NCBI GenBank assembly: GCA_025351525.1
Contig: JANXVV010000544.1
Location: forward strand, 1-32,377
Source of the DNA: Humisphaera sp.
GTDB taxonomy: Bacteria > Planctomycetota > Phycisphaerae > Tepidisphaerales > Tepidisphaeraceae
Length of the DNA stretch: 32,377 nt
Direction of reading: 5' to 3'
In this document: piece by piece, positions 16,610 through 21,939 of the stretch
Layout: each line of letters opens with the position of its first letter
Numbering within the stretch: position 1 is the first letter of the stretch
Translations under genes and position numbers: made by a program
The notes under the pieces: generated by a model
Databases searched by the model: none
Told to the model about the DNA's origin: nothing
What the model saw: the letters and a program-made list of their open reading frames with translations, nothing else

Positions 16610-17524
16610 TCATCCGCTGGAGTCCGTTCCCTGTGCGGAATTGATGCGATCCGCTGAGAGGATCAGTTCTGCTTCTATCCTCGCTTCCAGCAGTTGTTCA
16701 GGCGTCAAACCGGGGCCATCGTCGATTGGGACGCCAACGAATTCTGAACGACGTGCCTCGCGTCGGTCACGACGTGCCTGCCGAACGATGGGTCGCCAAC
16801 GGTCGAAGGGGTGGTGCAAATGCAGACCAGCGCACTGGGCTGCAAACTCGGCGACAGCATCAGCATCGCGGAAGAATTCTGTCATTGCGCTTTTGACCTG
16901 ATAGCCGACGCGATCTTCCACGTTCGTCTGGGCAATTGCCTTTGCGTAGACCACGAAACTCCCCTTGGTGATTGAGGCCCATCCCGCGATCAACGCCGGC
17001 GTCTCCACCGCTTCAGCCTCAACCACGCAGTGAAGATGGGGACTCCAGCGGGGGCCATGATATGCGTGACCGAGGCCGAGGTTATAGACGCCGCCCACGA
17101 TCTGTCGCCGCCATGCTGCCCTGCGGCGCAACTCTCGAAAACACCTGAGCAGCGTCTGGACCTGTCTCCGCAGGGTCTGGTGGGTCGGCCGGATTGTCAG
17201 GTTGAGTTCCCATAGCCGCTGTTCACCGAAGTGTTGGATCACGTCCTGCTTTAAGATGAAGGCGTTCGTGCAAGAACAGCGCCAGCAATTTCGCTTCTTA
17301 CAGCGGATCACCCATTCCTCGAACACTTTCCGTTGCCGGCTGAAACCCCGGATCACACGGCGGCAGTCCCGAAGATGCTCATTTGTTTCTCCTTTAATCA
17401 AGTTAGGGGGAGGACTCTCTTGGCTCCCTTTCGGTACGCTCGCAAGCGTGTGCTGGACAAAATGCGGATCATGGGATACTGATCTCATGTACAAGTCTGA
17501 GGATCGCGTAGACATCGGAATCAT
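16610..17524 (-). CDS. rep: Rolling-circle replication initiator (HUH Rep, Rep_1-like)
   Basis: A 304-aa protein with the order typical of Rep_1 plasmid initiators. A Cys cluster (C75, C80, C83, C85 in RCKKRNCWRCSC) resembles the family's zinc site. LWELNLTIRPT (about 104-114) is the first strand motif. HLH at 153-155 (WSPHLHCVVEAEA) is the HUH metal site, and RVGYQVKSAM (about 196-204) carries the likely nicking Tyr198. Such proteins nick the plus-strand origin to start rolling-circle replication. The start could be the ATG at 17524 or 17488. Its presence suggests the element replicates after excision, or descends from a plasmid. The HUH and Cys motifs are clear; the subfamily is less sure. 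Confidence 0.8.
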   Translation of the reverse strand: MIPMSTRSSDLYMRSVSHDPHFVQHTLASVPKGSQESPPPNLIKGETNEHLRDCRRVIRGFSRQRKVFEEWVIRCKKRNCWRCSCTNAFILKQDVIQHFGEQRLWELNLTIRPTHQTLRRQVQTLLRCFRELRRRAAWRRQIVGGVYNLGLGHAYHGPRWSPHLHCVVEAEAVETPALIAGWASITKGSFVVYAKAIAQTNVEDRVGYQVKSAMTEFFRDADAVAEFAAQCAGLHLHHPFDRWRPIVRQARRDRREARRSEFVGVPIDDGPGLTPEQLLEARIEAELILSADRINSAQGTDSSG

Positions 17525-17536
17525 TATGCAAGAATC

Positions 17537-17550
17537 TTTTCACCCGCCTA
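17537..17550. repeat. 14-bp repeat shared by the rep and xis leaders
   Basis: TTTTCACCCGCCTA occurs here, 12 nt upstream of the rep start, and again at 19750-19763, about 80 nt upstream of the excisionase-like gene. Both copies are in the same orientation relative to their minus-strand genes, and partial similarity continues into the following bases. It may be a shared regulatory or integrase-binding site. Confidence 0.4.
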
Positions 17551-17744
17551 CAGCGGATCGTGCAGCAGCCTGCAAATAAACTGCGTGAATCGTGATTTTG
17601 CGGCCGGACAGTTGATATTGGGCATGGCGACTTGCACCCGGTAGGGCAATGACATACCTATGTAACCTACTTACCACGGTCCCTCGTAGCTGGGATCGGA
17701 ACGAGAGCGTAAGTACAGCTAAAAAACCGACTTGGAGCGGTATC

Positions 17745-17957
17745 ATGGACCCCCATAACCCACTGAATGTCACGGGGCCGGTTTTCGGCCCTCATCCGCA
17801 GGAATCGGACGCCGTTTTCGCCCTCGACCAGATGATCCTTCTCGTGCCGCCCTTGAACCAGTTCAGGGTCTCGATGGGCAGGGAGAGGGGCGCAGAAAGC
17901 ATCGCAGTAGATTCTCCAAAGGAAACGACACTTCCGTTCTCGAAGAATCAGGCATGA
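17745..17957 (+). CDS. Small hypothetical protein (70 aa)
   Basis: An ATG at 17745 with GGAG 6 nt upstream opens a 70-codon frame with protein-like composition (MDPHNPLNVTGPVFGPHPQE, LDQMILLVPPLNQFRVSMGR). It has no membrane helix or known motif. It sits on the plus strand between the divergent rep and the convergent integrase. Its stop overlaps the ATG of the next small frame (ATGA), which suggests a two-gene unit. The 220 bp upstream, between it and rep, contain no other gene and probably hold the promoters for both directions. Function unknown. Confidence 0.5.
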   Translation: MDPHNPLNVTGPVFGPHPQESDAVFALDQMILLVPPLNQFRVSMGRERGAESIAVDSPKETTLPFSKNQA

Positions 17958-18199
17958 ACTGGTATGCCACAATGACGAAAGCTGTCCCGATGTCCCGGCC
18001 TCGAAAGCGGCCCGTGAGAAGCCGACCTCCTTTGCCGCCCGCCCCCACGCCTCCAGTGGCAACGGTGGCCCCGCCAACCCCCACAAAGCTACGTCGGCTT
18101 CCTGATGGTGGTTGTCGCGGCTGGCGGCCTCCAGCGAAGGCGGCAGGAATTGGCCGTTGCCGAAGGATTGGTCATACGGCCGTATTTGAGGGAGAGTAG
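17954..18199 (+). CDS. Possible small Pro/Arg-rich protein (81 aa)
   Basis: It starts at an ATG overlapping the previous stop by four bases and runs 28 bp into the convergent integrase gene. The N-terminal half is Pro- and Arg-rich (MSRPRKRPVRSRPPLPPAPT). In the second half another frame, containing SYVGFLMVVVAAGGLQRRRQ, looks more protein-like, so either this ORF is spurious or a frameshift separates two halves. Low confidence. Confidence 0.25.
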   Translation: MNWYATMTKAVPMSRPRKRPVRSRPPLPPAPTPPVATVAPPTPTKLRRLPDGGCRGWRPPAKAAGIGRCRRIGHTAVFEGE

Positions 18200-19386
18200 A
18201 CCAGCGTCTTCATCGCCTTCTCAGCGTCAGGGTCGAACAGTTTGATGTAAAGGTTGAGGATGTCACTGTCTTTGTGTCCCATCCAGCCCAGTGCCTGCTT
18301 GTATGCGACATTGTTCCTCGCCAGCATGCTGGCGAAAGCATGACGGAATGTGTGAATCTTGTACTGCTCGGGATTCGGGAATTTGCACCTCTTGCAAAGC
18401 CGTTTCAGCGATTTGAGCAGTTTGTCACCGTTGAGCGGCCTTCCACCATTGGGATACTTCTTAGATGGGCGCTGCGAGAACATTCGCCCCTCACGAGGAC
18501 CGGGAACTTCGTCCAGAATCTGTCGAAGTGACGGATTGACGGGAATGCGACGGTTGGTCTTCCCTTTCGTCCTGCCCGATGAGCCACCTCTCTGGATCGT
18601 GACCCAACCATGATCTCCCTGCTTAAAATCGAAGTCCGACCATTCCAAATCTCGGACCTCTCCGAATCTTAACCCGAGATATGAAAATACGGCGAAAATC
18701 ACCCGTTCGTGATCTTTGCAGGCGTTCTCCAACAAAACGGACACCTGCTCAGGGGTGAAACATGGCTGCGGCGACGATTCGGCTTCCTCAATCTCCTCCC
18801 CGACGATTGGATTGACTGCCAGCATGGGTGGCTTTGTTTTGACGGTGGCGAATTTGAACCACTGCTTGATGATGGTCAGGCGATCTCCCCGTGTCTTCCC
18901 ATGTAATCCGGTCTTCGGCATCCCCGCTCTAGGCTTACACTTTCTCTGCTGCATCATGAGTTCGTTGAATGCCCAAAAGTCTTGGGCGTTCACAGTATCG
19001 GGATGCAACCGCTTGCGCCTTTTGGCGAAGTCAATGAAATCCGTAAGGACAACTTTGTACTTTTCGATGGTCTTCCCGGCTCGACCCTTCGACCGCAGGA
19101 AAGCGATGTATGGGTCGAACATCTCCTGCCACCCAACACGGCGTTGAACATGACGCTCTTCACCCCGCTGGAGTCGTTGATGAATGACATGGGCGGCACG
19201 TTGGGCTGCCATTTTGTTGGTGGTCTTCAGCGGTTCGTGGAGCCGCTGGCCCTGATGGCTATAGGCAGCGTGCCACTTCTTGCTCACTTTGATCTTCCCG
19301 CTCTTGGCGTCCTGTTGGAAACGGTGGCCGATGTAGATGATCGGGTCTTCGGTGGCTGGGACAGGTTCTCGGTCTTTGAGTTGCAT
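18172..19386 (-). CDS. int: Tyrosine site-specific integrase of the element
   Basis: A complete 404-aa phage/island-type tyrosine recombinase. The N-terminus (1-80) has arm-binding-like beta segments. A SAM-like core-binding domain spans about 85-190. The catalytic domain keeps all residues: Arg240 (YLGLRFGEV), Lys274/276 (GRTKGK), His345 and Arg348 (HTFRHA), His371 (WMGHKD) and the nucleophile Tyr380 (ILNLYIKL). It starts 18 nt after the excisionase-like gene, with AAAGG about 9 nt before the ATG, so the two are one operon. It lies about 500 bp from the right core (19876), the expected attachment site. It is distantly similar to the decayed integrase at 1416-2118 and unrelated to the serine recombinase. 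Confidence 0.95.
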   Translation of the reverse strand: MQLKDREPVPATEDPIIYIGHRFQQDAKSGKIKVSKKWHAAYSHQGQRLHEPLKTTNKMAAQRAAHVIHQRLQRGEERHVQRRVGWQEMFDPYIAFLRSKGRAGKTIEKYKVVLTDFIDFAKRRKRLHPDTVNAQDFWAFNELMMQQRKCKPRAGMPKTGLHGKTRGDRLTIIKQWFKFATVKTKPPMLAVNPIVGEEIEEAESSPQPCFTPEQVSVLLENACKDHERVIFAVFSYLGLRFGEVRDLEWSDFDFKQGDHGWVTIQRGGSSGRTKGKTNRRIPVNPSLRQILDEVPGPREGRMFSQRPSKKYPNGGRPLNGDKLLKSLKRLCKRCKFPNPEQYKIHTFRHAFASMLARNNVAYKQALGWMGHKDSDILNLYIKLFDPDAEKAMKTLVYSPSNTAV

Positions 19387-19404
19387 GGCGTCACGCCTTT
19401 GTGT

Positions 19405-19671
19405 TCAGGAGAAGAGGTGTTTAACAAAACGGGGTAGCCAGAAGCGAAGCGGCTTGCCTCGCGCAACGCAGTCAGCGAAGTCGCCCTCGGAGACCTTCCG
19501 TTTGAGGGTGGATGGCTTCAGCCCTGCAAGCTTGGCGGCCTTCTCCAACGACAGGATCGGTGGGTACTGGTCGGCGAGTGGCTTGAAGGCGTCTTCGATT
19601 TCGTGCGTGGACAGCCTGACGGCAGACCGCCTTGGCGTGGCGTGATCGGCGGGGCGATGATGTGCGGACAC
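19405..19671 (-). CDS. Excisionase-like HTH DNA-binding protein
   Basis: A short basic protein whose second half reads ILSLEKAAKLAGLKPSTLKR, then KVSEGDFADCVARGKPLRFW, a MerR/excisionase-type winged HTH. Such proteins bind beside the attachment core and direct the integrase toward excision. I choose GTG at 19671 because AGAGG lies about 9 nt upstream; a TTG at 19680 directly follows that AGAGG and is less likely. The Pro/Arg-rich first 30 residues are probably disordered. It is directly upstream of int in the same operon and adjacent to the right core, fitting the role. It could also regulate int. Confidence 0.75.
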   Translation of the reverse strand: MSAHHRPADHATPRRSAVRLSTHEIEDAFKPLADQYPPILSLEKAAKLAGLKPSTLKRKVSEGDFADCVARGKPLRFWLPRFVKHLFS

Positions 19672-19782
19672 TGGTGACAACCTCTGGAGGACGGCAGCGC
19701 ACGCTTCTCATGTCGTGCGGCGTCATCGTGCGCGAACTTACGAGATTCTTTTTCACCCGCCTAGACGTGGCGGTGAGACTGA

Positions 19783-19804
19783 GGGGGTCAAAAGGGGGTC
19801 GATT
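19783..19804. repeat. Right GGGGGTC tandem, paired with 2388-2410
   Basis: Two GGGGGTC blocks separated by four A, then GATT. It is about 70 bp inside the right core and matches the left-end copy in orientation and layout. It is probably a recombination arm site or end-specific binding site. Confidence 0.5.
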
Positions 19805-19841
19805 GGCCTGTGGGGCTAGAGGGGTGGTTTTGTAAACGACG

Positions 19842-19867
19842 CCGCCCACCGTGTTTACGGTGGGCGG
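19842..19867 (-). terminator. Strong hairpin beside the right core site
   Basis: CCGCCCACCGT (19842-19852) pairs perfectly with ACGGTGGGCGG (19857-19867) around a 4-nt loop. It begins 8 bp beyond the core, exactly the spacing seen for the hairpin at 2186-2230 beside the left core. It probably terminates a minus-strand tRNA when the site is rebuilt. Confidence 0.6.
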
Positions 19868-19875
19868 TTGATTTG

Positions 19876-19896
19876 CAACGGAGAGGGGGAGATTCG
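19876..19896. repeat. Right attachment core, tRNA-Ser 3'-end-like (att copy 2)
   Basis: Identical to 2239-2259. On the minus strand the copy extends upstream as GAGTTCGAATC, with a canonical T-loop, and further back TATCGAAAACGGCG resembles a tRNA-Ser(CGA) anticodon loop. The 5' half of the tRNA is absent and the stems are imperfect, so this is a tRNA remnant, not a functional gene. It is the right border of the 17.7-kb element and the left border of the following region. Confidence 0.75.
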
Positions 19897-19974
19897 AACT
19901 CGGGATATCGCCGTTTTCGATACCAAAAACGCCATTTTTGAGTGAGTTTTTGCCAGCGTTTTTGCCAATCGGAC

Positions 19975-20003
19975 GGTAGGGGGAGAAATCGCGTCCCCCT
20001 ACC
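19975..20003 (-). terminator. Hairpin at the end of the caspase operon
   Basis: GGTAGGGGG (19975-19983) pairs perfectly with CCCCCTACC (19995-20003) around an 11-nt loop. It lies 18 nt past the stop of the 74-aa gene, where the long minus-strand operon should end. There is no T-run. Together with the att copy, hairpin and repeat it accounts for the 340-bp gene-free stretch 19681-20021. Confidence 0.5.
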
Positions 20004-20021
20004 AATTGTTATTCGTGCCTG

Positions 20022-20246
20022 CTACTCAGAGTCCTCGATCATTACCCGAACTTTGTTGCTCTTGCTGTACGGAATCGAAATCTCAACACGTCGCCCATCT
20101 TCGGCGGTCGCCGAGATGAGAAGGCGTGTCGGGGGTGCGCCCCAGTCGTCAGTGAGGAGCTGCTCAATCATCTCCTTGCCATTCTCGAAATCAAAATCCT
20201 GTGCACCGCCATCTACGAGCGAAACTGACATTCGAATGTTCTGCAT
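20022..20246 (-). CDS. Small protein, last gene of the caspase cassette (74 aa)
   Basis: A 74-aa soluble acidic protein (MQNIRMSVSLVDGGAQDFDF, then NGKEMIEQLLTDDWGAPPTR, then ISIPYSKSNKVRVMIEDSE), probably one small alpha/beta domain with alternating strands and one central helix. GGAG lies 4 nt upstream of the ATG at 20246. It starts 53 nt after the caspase stop and ends just before a hairpin. The family is not recognised. Small proteins beside bacterial caspase-like proteases are often adaptors, inhibitors or substrates; which applies here cannot be told from sequence. Confidence 0.7.
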   Translation of the reverse strand: MQNIRMSVSLVDGGAQDFDFENGKEMIEQLLTDDWGAPPTRLLISATAEDGRRVEISIPYSKSNKVRVMIEDSE

Positions 20247-20299
20247 GGTACTCCAACTTCTTTAGCAGAGGGGGACGACAACACCCACGCCGTGGCTTA

Positions 20300-21073
20300 T
20301 TACGATGCAAACACGGCAAACGGGAAATACGGACCACTCTTCGGCTTCTCGATGTAGGGCTTTTGCTTGCCCGCGCGACGGCGTGTAGTTTCAGGAGATG
20401 CCACATCGTGCGCCACCACCACCGACATAGCCACGTTGTTTCTCCACGAGGTCTCCGCTACTTCCCCCGCCCACTCGTCCGCGCATCCGATTACACTCGA
20501 CGTGTAGTGACCGCCCACACGTTCATCATCACCAGATTTCTCGGGTGGCGTCGAACTGTGAAGGATAACCGCCTCGTTACCAGCCTTTACAATCTCCTGA
20601 TCGAAAAGCGACCGGCAGAGTTGCCCCACTGGTTTACGTTTGACCTCTGCGCGCGAAAGATTCAAGCTGCGAAGTTCGGCAACCTTTTCAAGTGCGGATT
20701 CATTATGGATCTCCCGGCAACAGTCGAGAATGATCGTCCTTTTCGCACCACCGATCAGAAGTTCCAACGAGCTCAGTTCCTCGCCTTTTCGAAGTGTAAG
20801 CACCGTTGCATTGTCTTTGGATGAGAACCATCCATGTCCGGCGAAACCAATGAACAGATAGTCGGCAGATGACATCTCCTTCACGAGTCGTCGTACTTCG
20901 TCCCTTGATGGACGCTCACGAGCAACAATCTCTTGTGCGAACCACCACCCGCCATGCGCGGCGTTGAGGAATCGGTCGTAGTTGCGCATGTCAGCGTAAA
21001 CGCCCTTGCAATAGTTCTCCGCGCCGGCTTCGCCGGGATTAGAGATTAGCAATGCTCGCCGCGTGACAGCCAT
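20300..21073 (-). CDS. Caspase-fold cysteine protease (peptidase C14-like)
   Basis: A 257-aa single-domain caspase-like protease. The fold begins with RALLISNP (about 6-13), then a Cys/Tyr-rich helix (YCKGVYADMRNYDRFL). The catalytic His is His80 in DYLFIGFAGHGW, and the catalytic Cys is Cys119 in RTIILDCCRE, the position of the metacaspase DxC motif. The C-terminal half holds the small-subunit-like part (EAVILHSSTPPEKSGDDERV, GGHYTSSVIG). There is no transmembrane or repeat sensor domain, so activation must come from a partner. GGAGA lies 4 nt before the ATG at 21073. It sits 44 nt downstream of the four-helix membrane protein and before the 74-aa gene. Prokaryotic caspase-like proteases act in programmed cell death and anti-phage defence; its target may be the neighbouring membrane protein (inference). 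Confidence 0.88.
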   Translation of the reverse strand: MAVTRRALLISNPGEAGAENYCKGVYADMRNYDRFLNAAHGGWWFAQEIVARERPSRDEVRRLVKEMSSADYLFIGFAGHGWFSSKDNATVLTLRKGEELSSLELLIGGAKRTIILDCCREIHNESALEKVAELRSLNLSRAEVKRKPVGQLCRSLFDQEIVKAGNEAVILHSSTPPEKSGDDERVGGHYTSSVIGCADEWAGEVAETSWRNNVAMSVVVAHDVASPETTRRRAGKQKPYIEKPKSGPYFPFAVFAS

Positions 21074-21117
21074 AAGTTCTCCAAAGAAAAGAGCACACCT
21101 CAGCCGAACACAACTCG

Positions 21118-21939
21118 CTATTTCTTCTCTGACCTCTTCTGTGCGGCTTTGTTCAACGTCGTTTCAACATGTTCGATGATACCGGATGCCAATCGCTCAC
21201 TCGCACCGGCGACGAAACATGCCAATGCGATCCCATGTCGGTTTCGGAGCTGGGGTAGAACCAACCCAGAGCGAATCGCGCACAGTACAATGATTGCGCC
21301 AATCACACCAACAGCGATCCTCGCTGCGCCTTCCAATCGGTGAATCGCCGCACCAGCAGCGGGATCGAGTGGCGCACGCCCGACGCGAAGTAGGATTGAA
21401 AGTAGCGCGCCAGTTGCTCCCGCCATCCCAGCAGTCAGAATGTCCGCTTTCGCGTCATCGGGTGGGGTATACATCCGAGCATATAACGATGCTGCCGCCC
21501 AAGTCGCACCGACGAACGCTATAGTCGCCCATACACTTGCCCACACATACCACTGCCTCGCGTGTTCATGGTTTCGGGCGGTGATGAACTCTTCTGCCTT
21601 GCCCAGCAGTGATTGCGCGCCTTTCATGTCTCCATCGAGAGCGACGCACATGGATTCGCCAAGAATAGAGCGAAATGCTCGCCTGATAGATTCCGATAGG
21701 TGATCTATCGGCACGGCTTCAAGGCAGGTGATTCGACCTTGGATCTTTCCAGGATCGACCTTCTGCGCGTCGAGTAACTTCTCGTGTTCGGGCGTATTCT
21801 CCCAATCAACTTCCAAGCTTTTGTCCAGAAACACAATGAAGTTCATGTTCCGGCGTAGTAGTACGTGGATAGCGGCATCATGTCGCTGCCAGAGCATCTC
21901 GTCAGGGGTATGCGAAGTCATCTCAGCCATTTGCGTCAT
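21118..21939 (-). CDS. Four-helix membrane protein coupled to res (273 aa)
   Basis: The N-terminal ~125 residues are cytoplasmic-looking, with helical and beta segments (AAIHVLLRRNMNFIVFLDKS, EAVPIDHLSESIRRAFRSIL). Four hydrophobic segments follow at about 131-153 (WYVWASVWATIAFVGATWAA), 168-185, 206-228 and 236-250. The last ends in FVAGASERLASGI, which resembles the AGxSER motif at the end of some bacterial membrane-effector domains; that comparison is from memory. The basic C-terminal tail is AAQKRSEKK. The ATG at 21939 overlaps the res stop (ATGA), so translation is coupled to the restriction subunit. ATGs at 21930 and 21921 are alternatives. It may be a pore-forming or membrane-disrupting effector acting with the caspase. 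Confidence 0.75.
   Translation of the reverse strand: MTQMAEMTSHTPDEMLWQRHDAAIHVLLRRNMNFIVFLDKSLEVDWENTPEHEKLLDAQKVDPGKIQGRITCLEAVPIDHLSESIRRAFRSILGESMCVALDGDMKGAQSLLGKAEEFITARNHEHARQWYVWASVWATIAFVGATWAAASLYARMYTPPDDAKADILTAGMAGATGALLSILLRVGRAPLDPAAGAAIHRLEGAARIAVGVIGAIIVLCAIRSGLVLPQLRNRHGIALACFVAGASERLASGIIEHVETTLNKAAQKRSEKK

Larger units (their letters stand above)
2239..19896. mobile_element. ~17.7-kb integrative element between two identical tRNA-like cores
   Basis: Two identical 21-bp tRNA-3'-like cores bound a segment that carries, at its right end, a complete tyrosine integrase and an excisionase-like protein, plus an HUH Rep protein, a large serine recombinase, a Gam-like protein, an Xre-NYN operon and a type I restriction-modification operon. 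Paired GGGGGTC repeats lie about 130 bp inside the left core and about 70 bp inside the right core. Integrase next to one core is the usual arrangement of genomic islands and integrated plasmid/phage hybrids. No virion structural or conjugation genes are seen, so it would be a mobilisable or satellite-like element. The serine recombinase may mean that a second element is nested at the left end. Confidence 0.7.

Noticed and set aside
17667..18086. 139-aa minus-strand open frame between rep and int
   Set aside because: No ribosome-binding site or recognisable domain, and it overlaps the better supported plus-strand 70-aa gene.
19876..19960. Complete tRNA-Ser gene on the minus strand
   Set aside because: The T-arm, acceptor end and a piece resembling the anticodon loop are visible, but the 5' acceptor strand and D-arm are missing and several stems do not pair.
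21118..21939. Gasdermin-type pore protein as caspase partner
   Set aside because: The protein has four hydrophobic helices and no gasdermin-like beta-rich N-terminal domain with a C-terminal inhibitory peptide.
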